Shown: piece after piece, positions 1-6,015 of the stretch
How positions within the stretch are numbered: position 1 is the first letter of the stretch
Layout: every line of letters starts with the position of its first letter
Origin: Anaerolineae bacterium
GTDB taxonomy: Bacteria; Chloroflexota; Anaerolineae; JAADDB01
DNA length: 6,935 nt
Assembly (NCBI GenBank): GCA_015486895.1
Contig: WFQT01000274.1
Span: 1 to 6,935 of the forward strand
Direction: 5' to 3'
Position numbers and translations under genes: made by a program
The notes under the pieces: model-generated
The model's input: only the letters and a program-made list of their open reading frames with translations
Told to the model about the DNA's origin: nothing
Databases searched by the model: none

Positions 1-551
1 TCACTATCCCACACCTCGCCGTACACAACAACGTCCGTTAACATTTCCCGGCGCAGCAGCGCCGCAGCCCCACAGACGGCAAACACTTCCCCCGGCGTGT
101 CGTACTGACCACGATCCACCTCGCCCTGTCCCCGGTCGTAAGGCCGCCAATTCCGGTGCCAGAAAATGCCGGTGGAATCCAATCGCTTGTCACCCGATAA
201 ATAGAGCTTCCCCGTCACCGCGCCAAAACCAGGGTTCTCCCTCAAAAATGAGACCGTTTCCGCCAGATAACCTGACGCCAAACGGACATCCGAGTTTAAC
301 AAGAAAATGAAAGTCCCCTCTGCACGGGCCAGCGCCTGGTTCAAAGCGACAGTATAACCGCGGTTCTGTTCGTTATGAACCACATCTAACTGCCAGGAAG
401 GAAAAGCCATGCCCTCAAGAGGCAAAGTAGAGCCATTTTCCACCACCACCACCTGCCGGGGAAGCAGTTTCTGTTCAGCCAGAGAGGAAAGCGCCTGCCG
501 AGAGCGCGTAGCATCCCGCCAGTGCACGAGAATCACAGTGACCTCAGTCAT
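1..551 (-). CDS. Family 2 glycosyltransferase, partial (C-terminus outside window)
   Basis: The first 183 residues of a GT-A fold, family 2 glycosyltransferase, which would move a sugar from a nucleotide-sugar donor to a lipid- or glycan-linked acceptor on the cytoplasmic side. The N-terminus is a typical Rossmann-like start (TEVTVILVHWRD, residues 2-13), followed by VVVVENGS (34-41). NRGYTVALNQAL (63-74) matches the N-x-G-x-x-x-x-x-N segment of rhamnosyltransferase-like GT2 proteins. LLNSDV (84-89) is the DxD-type donor/metal site, here N-S-D. FAVCGAAALLRREML (157-171) fits the acceptor-side motif that normally precedes the ED catalytic region, which lies beyond the edge. It starts at ATG 551-549, overlapping the flippase stop as ATGA, so translational coupling is likely; there is no strong Shine-Dalgarno sequence. 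It is the fourth gene of the minus-strand glycan operon. The family is secure; the sugar and acceptor are unknown. Confidence 0.9.
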   Translation of the reverse strand, partial: MTEVTVILVHWRDATRSRQALSSLAEQKLLPRQVVVVENGSTLPLEGMAFPSWQLDVVHNEQNRGYTVALNQALARAEGTFIFLLNSDVRLASGYLAETVSFLRENPGFGAVTGKLYLSGDKRLDSTGIFWHRNWRPYDRGQGEVDRGQYDTPGEVFAVCGAAALLRREMLTDVVVYGEVWDS

Positions 552-2089
552 GACCGGAAGCGCCCCCAAAGCCGCGTCAATGCTCGCGCTTCCGGTAAAG
601 CCAGCAGCCAACCGGCGGCGAAGTAAGCAATACCGCCAAAGAGGGAACCAACCACCAGCACCGGCAACGCCCCCAAAGGCGCCGATAACGCTTTCCCTAA
701 CCAGGTGAAAGGCAAGAGCACACAACCGGCCAAGGCGACCCGCCACCAATAGCCATGACGCAGCACCGACCAAAGTGTTCGCCCCTCCGGCAAAATAACG
801 TATCCCAGCAAGAACACTTGGCCGACAAATGCTAAAGATACCGCTAAAGCCAAGCCGTAAAAGCTCAGCCAACGAATGAGCAACAGCGCTAAAGCAATCC
901 TGAACGTGGTCACGACCGCGTTAATGACCAGCAACGGCTTGCCCTGTCGCAGGCTATAAACCACAAACCACATGGGCTGCGAGAGGCCGTCAGCCAGGAC
1001 GGCCAGCAACAGAAAACGAAGCAAGCGGGCAGTATCTGTTACGGAAGCCTGGTCAAAAGCGCCCCGGCCGTAAACCACTTGCACTAACGGCCGGCTGAGG
1101 ACAAAAGTCCCCAACGAGAGCGGCAAGCCAAGAAACCAGGACCAGTGCAAAACAATTGTAATCACCGGGGCCAAATGCGACCATCCTGACCGAGCCGACT
1201 CCGCTATCCGTGGAAATGCCGCTGTACCGAGACTGAAACCAGAAATCATGGTGATAATACCGCCTAACATGGTAGCGTAATTCAACATGGCAACTGCACC
1301 CACAGCCAAACTAGACGCTAACGACCTGGTCACGGCAATGCCCAAGTAATGGACCGTGTACCCCAAGAGGAAATAGCCGCCGAAAGGGAGCAAATTACGC
1401 ACTTCCGGCTGCCAGAACGACCAGGCACGCCGCCACGCCCGGCGTTGCCAGAGGCCGGGGAGCTGTATCAATAGTTGCGCTACGCCGCCCAAGGCAACAC
1501 CCCAAGCTAAAGCGAAAATGCCCAGACGCTGATAGAGAAGGAACAACAATGTCAAGAAGGTCAAATTATAGGCAACCGTCGTCAGCGCCGGGAAGAAAAA
1601 ATGCTCTAAGCTGTTCAGGTAAGCAGCCAAAAGCGAAGCCAAGCCCCCAATGATGACCCAGATAAACATCAACCGGGCTAAGCGCAGCGCTAACACTTGT
1701 TCCGAAGGTGAAAAACCAGGCGCCAGCCAGGGCATCCACCAGCGGCCGGTGAGCAATGCCAAAGCGGATAAAAAGGCCAGCATCGTACCGATCACGCTCA
1801 GTAAGGCCGTCGCCACCCGCCAGCGCGAGAGGCCACCATCTGCCAAAGAAACGGAAGCAAGGATGGGCAACGCCACGCCGGGCAAAATGTTGCGCATGGC
1901 TGACCAGAGAAACTCCGGCACGGTAAAAGCGACCACATAAACGTCAGCAGCCCTGGTAGCGCCTAAAAAAGCCGCCACGCCAGCTTCCCGTAGGAAGCCG
2001 GTCAAGTTGCCCAACAACGTGCCCACAATTAGAATGGAGCCGTGCCACGCTAATCGCTCGCGTCCATCTAACGCTACTTTTCCCCTCAT
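548..2089 (-). CDS. MurJ/MviN-fold lipid-linked glycan flippase (MOP superfamily)
   Basis: A 513-residue polytopic membrane protein, close to the usual MurJ length. Family signatures run the whole length: GFLREAGVAAFLGATRAAD (31-49), PEFLWSAMRNILPG (58-71), the LNSLEHFFFPALTTVAYN segment (158-175), AMLNYATMLGG (267-277), GTAAFPRIAE (288-297) and VVYGRGAFD (338-346). The family flips lipid II or other polyprenyl-linked oligosaccharides to the outer face. R34 and D49 align by eye with E. coli MurJ R24 and D39, but the positions of R18, R52 and R270 appear to be N28, W62 and M274. A substrate other than lipid II is therefore possible, so no gene symbol is given. The start chosen is ATG 2089-2087, four bases after the upstream stop; a start at 2161 would overlap that gene by about 68 bp. 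The stop overlaps the GT2 start. It is the third gene of the operon, between two glycosyltransferases, which supports a role in surface glycan export. Confidence 0.88.
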   Translation of the reverse strand: MRGKVALDGRERLAWHGSILIVGTLLGNLTGFLREAGVAAFLGATRAADVYVVAFTVPEFLWSAMRNILPGVALPILASVSLADGGLSRWRVATALLSVIGTMLAFLSALALLTGRWWMPWLAPGFSPSEQVLALRLARLMFIWVIIGGLASLLAAYLNSLEHFFFPALTTVAYNLTFLTLLFLLYQRLGIFALAWGVALGGVAQLLIQLPGLWQRRAWRRAWSFWQPEVRNLLPFGGYFLLGYTVHYLGIAVTRSLASSLAVGAVAMLNYATMLGGIITMISGFSLGTAAFPRIAESARSGWSHLAPVITIVLHWSWFLGLPLSLGTFVLSRPLVQVVYGRGAFDQASVTDTARLLRFLLLAVLADGLSQPMWFVVYSLRQGKPLLVINAVVTTFRIALALLLIRWLSFYGLALAVSLAFVGQVFLLGYVILPEGRTLWSVLRHGYWWRVALAGCVLLPFTWLGKALSAPLGALPVLVVGSLFGGIAYFAAGWLLALPEARALTRLWGRFRS

Positions 2090-2093
2090 CAGT

Positions 2094-3683
2094 TCACGGC
2101 CCCGACCGCTGCAAATGGTAAATCCATATCCGGTGAGGCCCGATGAACTTCTGAGCGACAACTTTGTAACCCGGCCATCCTGGACTCTCCCAGTGCGGGT
2201 AAGTTAACCTCCACAAAGAAGGCGGTGGCGGGTCAGGCGGACGATCTTGCGGCCAATAAGTCACTTTCCGCCGGTCAGGGTAGAGGGAACAATAGTAGCG
2301 CAACGGTATCGTGATATATTCCGGGTCAGTTTTGTAGACTTCGCCCACCAGAATAGGCTCCGATGGGCGGCCATTCGCTTCCAGATAAGCCGCCGCCTGC
2401 CGCCAGTCGTCCCGGCCCCAACTGCCGTAATACGCCGGCAAGGTGCTCCAGGCGATGACAAAGGCCAGCAAGACGCCGAGGCCAATCGTAACAACGCCTT
2501 GTCGCCGCGGAGACAAACGTTGAACTAGATCATCTAAGCCCGCCGCCACCAGCAATAAATAGAGAGGTAGCAGGAAAAGAAGCCGTCGGATGCCATAATC
2601 ATAAATGCCGATCTTAGGGCCTACCGCTTCCACCACGATGGCTAAGAACAAAGCGATGCCAATTATTTGGGCAGCTAACCAGAGGGGCAGCCATCCCCAA
2701 CGCTGCCAGGTCATCAACGTGCCCCAGACAAAGAGGAAGCACACCACCAGGAAAAGAAGCCAATCGCCGCCGGGGATGCCTAACAAGATCATGTGTTTGC
2801 TGTGCGCCAGCAGGTTGGGCGTGCTAAACCAGCGGAAAAAGCGATAAAGAGTATCTTTGGGTATATTGCGCCAGGTCCACCAGGGGACTGGGTCTAAAGC
2901 AGACGCTTTCAAAGGCGAATAGGAAGCGCCGGGGCTCAAGTTTTTGTTGAACCAGGAAAGAACTGCCGGACCACGCTTGATAAAAGGCAACGCCAACATA
3001 ACTACCACAACCAAGACCAAAACGACAGTCAGGAGAAACCCACGCCATAAGCGCTGTCGCCGGCCATGCAAAAAGCTCAAGTAGCGAGGCCAGCGTTTGC
3101 CAGCCGCCGCCCACAGGAGCAAGCCTATCCACTCGGCGGCAAACAGCAATGGAGAAAAGGAATGTACGCCTAAAGCCACACCGGCAGAGAGAAAGTAAGG
3201 CCACCAACCTCGTTTGCCTTCAATGGCATCCAACAGCAAATACAAATTCAGCAACGCTAAGAAGGTAAACAAAGGATAATAACGCAATTCCTGGGCATAG
3301 CGCACGGTAAGAGGATGCCAGGCGAAAAGGAAAGCGGCCACCAGCCCCACGCGACGGTTAAACAATCGCCGGCCCAATACGTAAAGGAGAGGAATCGCCA
3401 GGAGCGCCGGTATAACTGCTGAGAGGCGATCAGTGAACTCCCACGGCTGGCCAAAGTTCAGGAAGAGCCAATGCCAAAACATGCCTAAAGGGGGATCTAC
3501 CCGCGGCTTGTCAATCCGCAAAACGGCATGCCATCCTAAACGAATTAGACGCAATATTCTTGCTTCATCGGTCCAGAAACTGTTGTCGGCTAATCGAAAC
3601 AGATAAAGGGCAAAAGCGCTCCAAATAGCCACAAAAAGCGCCCAGTGATACCGCCAATGCTGTTTCATTCCATCTCGCTCCAT
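2094..3683 (-). CDS. GT-C membrane glycosyltransferase (GT39/ArnT/PMT-like)
   Basis: A 529-residue integral membrane glycosyltransferase that should take sugar from a polyprenyl-phosphate donor and act on the outer face of the membrane. After a first membrane segment (about 14-31) comes the acidic loop SFWTDEAR (35-42) with the D39-E40 pair expected at the catalytic site of ArnT/PMT enzymes. The family pattern follows: DPPLGMFWHWLF (63-74), TDRLSAVIPALLAIP (84-98), LGRRLFNRRVGL (103-114) and YAQELRYY (129-136), the counterpart of the usual YSQEaRmY. Several hydrophobic helices and YDYGIRRLLFLLPLYLLL (361-378) follow, then a soluble C-terminal part from about 415. The start at ATG 3683 has AGGAGG four bases upstream; ATG 3668 is an alternative with a weaker site, and 3707 would overlap the aminotransferase. 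It is the second gene, 14 bp after the aminotransferase and 4 bp before the flippase. The donor sugar and acceptor cannot be read from sequence. Confidence 0.87.
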   Translation of the reverse strand: MERDGMKQHWRYHWALFVAIWSAFALYLFRLADNSFWTDEARILRLIRLGWHAVLRIDKPRVDPPLGMFWHWLFLNFGQPWEFTDRLSAVIPALLAIPLLYVLGRRLFNRRVGLVAAFLFAWHPLTVRYAQELRYYPLFTFLALLNLYLLLDAIEGKRGWWPYFLSAGVALGVHSFSPLLFAAEWIGLLLWAAAGKRWPRYLSFLHGRRQRLWRGFLLTVVLVLVVVVMLALPFIKRGPAVLSWFNKNLSPGASYSPLKASALDPVPWWTWRNIPKDTLYRFFRWFSTPNLLAHSKHMILLGIPGGDWLLFLVVCFLFVWGTLMTWQRWGWLPLWLAAQIIGIALFLAIVVEAVGPKIGIYDYGIRRLLFLLPLYLLLVAAGLDDLVQRLSPRRQGVVTIGLGVLLAFVIAWSTLPAYYGSWGRDDWRQAAAYLEANGRPSEPILVGEVYKTDPEYITIPLRYYCSLYPDRRKVTYWPQDRPPDPPPPSLWRLTYPHWESPGWPGYKVVAQKFIGPHRIWIYHLQRSGP

Positions 3684-3687
3684 ACAT

Positions 3688-3693
3688 CCTCCT
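3688..3693 (-). promoter_or_regulatory. Ribosome binding site of the GT39-like gene
   Basis: A perfect AGGAGG on the minus strand lies four bases before ATG 3683. This decides the start within the first residues: the longer reading frame from 3707 would put this site inside the coding region. The spacing is short, so ATG 3668 cannot be ruled out. Confidence 0.6.
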
Positions 3694-3697
3694 GCTC

Positions 3698-4837
3698 TCA
3701 ATGACAATTGCCAATGATCGCTAACGCCCGGTCTAGTTCTTCATTGGTGTTGTAGAAATGGGGCGATACCCGGATAAAATTACCCCGCTGAGAAATGATA
3801 ACCCCCTCTTGGCGCAACCGGGCTGCCAAAACAGCCGGATCACCGGATGGCAAAAAGGAAACAATACCAGAACGCTCCACTTCGCTGGCGTGGGGCGTGA
3901 TGACCGTTAAACCCAATCGCTTCAGTCCCTCAATAAGGTAAGCGGTCAAGTCCAGCACCCGCCGGCTAATGTTTTCCACCCCCAAATCCAAAAACATCTG
4001 CACGTTCTTGTTGAGTCCCAACAAAAGCGAGGGAGCAATAGTGCCTTCTTCATAGCGCGTGGCGTCGTGCCGGAAGGGAGAATCATAGCGGAAAAAGTTC
4101 CGCCAGTCCTCAACGCCGACCCAGCCGCCCATGACTAAATCCAGCTCGTCCAACCGCTCCTGTCGAATGTACAGCAGGCCAAAGCCCACCGGCCCCAAGA
4201 GCCATTTGGCACTGCCGGCGGACAAGAAGTCTACTGGCGTTTTCTGTACGTCCACCGGGAAGACCCCTAAACCTTGAATAGCATCCACACAGAAAAACGC
4301 CCCTCCCCGGTGAGCAATCTCCGCCAGAGTACCCAGATCGTTACGAAAGCCGGTGGCAAATTCTACGAAACTCAATGCCACCAGCCGAGTGCGCTTATCC
4401 ATAGCTGCGGCGACATCTTCCGGCCGGATGCGGCCAGCCACCGCTTTGACCAGACGCACTTCCACCTCTTTGCGTTTCAGGTTCATCCAAGGGTAAACAT
4501 TGGCAGGGAACTCTGTCTCAGCGCCGACCACATTGTCCCCTGTCTGCCAGGGTAACCCGGCCGCGATGATATTCAATCCATGGGACGTATTGCGAACAAA
4601 AGTAACTTCCGTCTCCTGACGAGCGTTGATCAGGCGGGCCACTTTGCCTCGCGTCGTGCCGTAAATCAGCTCTCCCTCTTTCCCTTCCAAAACAAGGCCA
4701 CCAGTCAGGCTACGCTCTTCCAAAAAATGTTGCATCGCCTCCGCTGTGCTGCGAGGCAAGGGGCCAATAGAAGCATGGTTCAAGTAAGCATAACGCTCCG
4801 TCACCGGGAAATTCTTGCGGATGGCACCAATATCCAT
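3698..4837 (-). CDS. Class V aminotransferase-fold PLP enzyme
   Basis: A complete 379-residue fold-type I PLP enzyme of the class V aminotransferase group (cysteine desulfurase, isopenicillin N epimerase and kynureninase relatives). It opens with YAYLNHASIGPLP (16-28), a variant of the family's YLNtAa.gplp. FVRNTSHGLNIIA (80-92) binds the cofactor phosphate and ring. ETEFPANVYPW (107-117) is the next family block. CVDAIQGLG (183-191) carries D185, which should pair with the PLP nitrogen, and Q188. SAGSAKWLLGP (206-216) carries the probable Schiff-base lysine K211. RYEEGTIAP (261-269) and GNFIRVSPHFYNT (352-364) are later conserved blocks. The C-terminal part has no catalytic cysteine in a desulfurase-type loop, which argues against SufS/IscS function; the substrate is unknown. 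The start is well supported by AGGAGG seven bases upstream. It is the first gene of the minus-strand operon, behind a predicted promoter and a strong hairpin. Confidence 0.9.
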   Translation of the reverse strand: MDIGAIRKNFPVTERYAYLNHASIGPLPRSTAEAMQHFLEERSLTGGLVLEGKEGELIYGTTRGKVARLINARQETEVTFVRNTSHGLNIIAAGLPWQTGDNVVGAETEFPANVYPWMNLKRKEVEVRLVKAVAGRIRPEDVAAAMDKRTRLVALSFVEFATGFRNDLGTLAEIAHRGGAFFCVDAIQGLGVFPVDVQKTPVDFLSAGSAKWLLGPVGFGLLYIRQERLDELDLVMGGWVGVEDWRNFFRYDSPFRHDATRYEEGTIAPSLLLGLNKNVQMFLDLGVENISRRVLDLTAYLIEGLKRLGLTVITPHASEVERSGIVSFLPSGDPAVLAARLRQEGVIISQRGNFIRVSPHFYNTNEELDRALAIIGNCH

Positions 4838-4844
4838 TTCCGAT

Positions 4845-4850
4845 CCTCCT
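4845..4850 (-). promoter_or_regulatory. Ribosome binding site of the aminotransferase gene
   Basis: A perfect AGGAGG on the minus strand lies seven bases before ATG 4837, within a purine-rich run just downstream of the leader hairpin. The spacing is near optimal and fixes the aminotransferase start. Confidence 0.8.
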
Positions 4851-4860
4851 CTCTCCCTGT

Positions 4861-4897
4861 TTAGAGGTTCAACTTCTCGCGGAAGTTGAACCTCTAA
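4861..4897. repeat. Perfect 16-bp inverted repeat (leader hairpin)
   Basis: The arms TTAGAGGTTCAACTTC (4861-4876) and GAAGTTGAACCTCTAA (4882-4897) are exact reverse complements around a 5-base centre, TCGCG. By position it falls about 45-81 bases into the predicted aminotransferase transcript and ends 10 bases before the Shine-Dalgarno sequence. No run of U follows on the minus strand, so it is not a standard intrinsic terminator. It may be a 5' UTR structure that affects translation or RNA stability, an operator, or a copy of a dispersed palindromic repeat. The structure is certain; the role is not known. Confidence 0.9.
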
Positions 4898-4947
4898 CGG
4901 AAGATTATTCCTGGACGCTCACTAAGCCTAACAAAACGATAAAACAC

Positions 4948-4976
4948 AGCTTACGTCAAACAGAAATGGATGTCAA
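4948..4976 (-). promoter_or_regulatory. Predicted sigma70-like promoter of the minus-strand operon
   Basis: On the minus strand a perfect TTGACA (-35, 4976-4971) is followed after exactly 17 bases by TAAGCT (4953-4948). TAAGCT keeps the first, second and last -10 consensus bases but matches only 3 of 6 overall. Transcription would start near 4941, giving a leader of about 100 bases that contains the perfect hairpin and the strong ribosome site of the aminotransferase gene. It would drive all four minus-strand genes. Confidence 0.5.
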
Positions 4977-5014
4977 GACACCTTATCCTGGATAGTCCCG
5001 CTCAACATCAAAAC

Positions 5015-5024
5015 CGTGATCACG
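5015..5024. repeat. 10-bp perfect palindrome between the divergent promoters
   Basis: CGTGATCACG is self-complementary with no spacer and lies between the two predicted -35 boxes. With one skipped base the symmetry continues as AA/TT on the flanks. Its location suits an operator half-site pair for a dimeric regulator, but a 10-bp palindrome can occur by chance. Confidence 0.35.
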
Positions 5025-5133
5025 TTACAGCGCCCACTACCGCTGAAACCGTCCTCTTTCGAGCATACCGCGGCGATCGGCACTAACCGACACCCAAACA
5101 ACAGCTCTATAAACCATATTTTTTCGGGGCTAC

Positions 5134-5162
5134 TTGACAATTCTCCTGGTAACAGTTACGAT
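5134..5162 (+). promoter_or_regulatory. Predicted sigma70-like promoter of the nrtR-like gene
   Basis: A perfect TTGACA (5134-5139), a 17-base spacer and TACGAT (5157-5162, 4 of 6 matches to TATAAT) form a good housekeeping-type promoter. Transcription would start near 5169, leaving a leader of about 150 bases with two inverted repeats before the start codon. It would drive the nrtR-like and transglutaminase-like genes together. Confidence 0.6.
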
Positions 5163-5201
5163 GTCAACGATAGGTACACAAACAATTCCAACCGGAAAAA
5201 C

Positions 5202-5236
5202 GGGTGACGTGAAACATACGCTAATGTACTTCACCC
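5202..5236 (+). promoter_or_regulatory. Inverted repeat in the nrtR-like leader (hairpin or operator)
   Basis: GTGAA (5209-5213) plus ACAT (5214-5217) pair with ATGT (5224-5227) and TTCAC (5230-5234) around a 6-base loop with a 2-base bulge. GGGTGA (5202-5207) can alternatively pair with TCACCC (5231-5236). It lies downstream of the predicted transcription start, where a bound autorepressor could block the polymerase. It is a candidate only. Confidence 0.4.
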
Positions 5237-5238
5237 AC

Positions 5239-5257
5239 CAGGTTGATTCACAACCTG
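5239..5257 (+). promoter_or_regulatory. 19-bp inverted repeat in the nrtR-like leader
   Basis: CAGGTTG (5239-5245) and CAACCTG (5251-5257) are perfect 7-base arms around ATTCA. The length and symmetry fit a site for a dimeric DNA-binding protein, for example autoregulation by the NrtR-like product encoded 60 bases downstream, or a small hairpin in the leader RNA. It does not obviously match any NrtR site I can recall. Confidence 0.45.
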
Positions 5258-5303
5258 ATCGGCCAGGCTCTTTCGCCGATTGCTCTTTTACCGCGTTCAT
5301 TTC

Positions 5304-5308
5304 GGAGG
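5304..5308 (+). promoter_or_regulatory. Ribosome binding site of the nrtR-like gene
   Basis: GGAGG nine bases before ATG 5318. It supports ATG 5318 over the in-frame TTG at 5243, which lies inside an inverted repeat and would add 25 residues that do not resemble the family. Confidence 0.75.
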
Positions 5309-5317
5309 CATGTTGCC

Positions 5318-6007
5318 ATGGTCAATTCAGAAACCAAAGTCTATCCACATCCTTACGTCACCGTCGACATTGTAGTTTTCACATTGCAGGATTATACCTT
5401 GCGCATCCTGCTGGTCAAACGCAAAAACGATCCTTTCCGTGGGCAATGGGCATTGCCGGGCGGCTTCGTAGACACAAATGAAGCGCTTTCCGACGCGGCC
5501 CGGCGAGAATTGCAAGAAGAAACAGGCGTTGTACTGCCCTACATGGCTCAGCTACACGCTTTTGGCCAGCCAGGACGCGACCCACGGGGACATACCATCA
5601 GCATTGGATACATAGGCTTGCTCCCCACCTCAGATGCTTCCCGGGCCGTTGCCGGTGATGACGCAACATCCATTAGCTGGTGGGAAGCCGCCCACCCGCC
5701 AGTATTAGCATTCGACCACGATGAGATCATCCGCTGTGCCCGTAGCATGATCACCATCCAGGTCTCCCACCATCCCCAATTGGCTCTTTACCTCTTAGAC
5801 GACCCATTCACTTTGTCGGAAGCACAAAATACCTATGAGGCATTATTAGGCCGAAACACGGACCGCCGCAATTTTCGTCGCCGTCTTCTGGCCGGGGGCT
5901 GGGTGCACGAGGTAGGCAGGCAACGGCTGCATGCCCCTGGCCGCCCAGCACGCATGTACAGAGTGAACAAGCACACCTTACCCCGCAGCCTTGACGACAA
6001 TTGTTGA
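5318..6007 (+). CDS. nrtR: NrtR-like Nudix domain transcriptional regulator
   Basis: A 229-residue protein with an N-terminal Nudix domain and a C-terminal winged helix, the NrtR layout (repressors of NAD or pentose metabolism that sense ADP-ribose-type ligands). The N-terminus reads YVTVDIVVFTL (13-23) and LLVKRKNDPFRGQWALPGGF (31-50). The Nudix box is complete: G49, E55, R63-E64-L65, E67-E68, G70-V71, matching GX5EX7REUXEEXGU. Many NrtR proteins have lost catalysis, so this one may still hydrolyse a nucleotide such as ADP-ribose. GRDPRGHTISIGYIG (86-100) is also typical. The winged-helix part includes FTLSEAQNTYEALLG (164-178), RRNFRRRLL (183-191) and GRPARMYRV (208-216), close to the NrtR pattern. 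Start ATG 5318 has GGAGG upstream. No NAD biosynthesis gene is in view, so the regulon is unknown; the leader repeats suggest autoregulation. The family call is strong; the NAD assignment is not. Confidence 0.85.
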   Translation: MVNSETKVYPHPYVTVDIVVFTLQDYTLRILLVKRKNDPFRGQWALPGGFVDTNEALSDAARRELQEETGVVLPYMAQLHAFGQPGRDPRGHTISIGYIGLLPTSDASRAVAGDDATSISWWEAAHPPVLAFDHDEIIRCARSMITIQVSHHPQLALYLLDDPFTLSEAQNTYEALLGRNTDRRNFRRRLLAGGWVHEVGRQRLHAPGRPARMYRVNKHTLPRSLDDNC

Positions 6008-6015
6008 GCGATCTG

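Larger units (their letters stand above)
4838..5317. other. Divergent intergenic control region
   Basis: A 480-bp stretch between the leftward aminotransferase operon and the rightward nrtR-like gene. No credible gene is seen; the short open frames here lack family features and good ribosome sites. It holds two back-to-back predicted promoters whose -35 boxes are 157 bp apart, a perfect long inverted repeat in the leftward leader, a 10-bp palindrome between the promoters, and two inverted repeats in the rightward leader. The arrangement would let one regulator bound between the promoters affect both transcripts. Confidence 0.75.

Noticed and set aside
2090..2161. A longer N-terminus for the flippase, starting at ATG 2161.
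   Set aside because: It would overlap the GT39-like gene by about 68 bp, adds a sequence unlike MurJ N-termini and has no good ribosome site. ATG 2089 sits just after the upstream stop.
2094..3707. The longest frames of the flippase and the GT39-like gene are both 537 codons and both begin MSLR, hinting at a duplication.
   Set aside because: Both of these starts are upstream artefacts of maximal open frames, and the proteins belong to unrelated folds. The match is coincidence.
3698..4837. Calling the class V enzyme a cysteine desulfurase (SufS/IscS).
   Set aside because: The C-terminal region has no catalytic cysteine loop, and no Fe-S assembly genes are adjacent.
5134..5481. A 115-codon plus-strand frame overlapping the start of the nrtR-like gene.
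   Set aside because: It begins inside the predicted promoter, overlaps the well-supported Nudix coding region out of frame and resembles no family.
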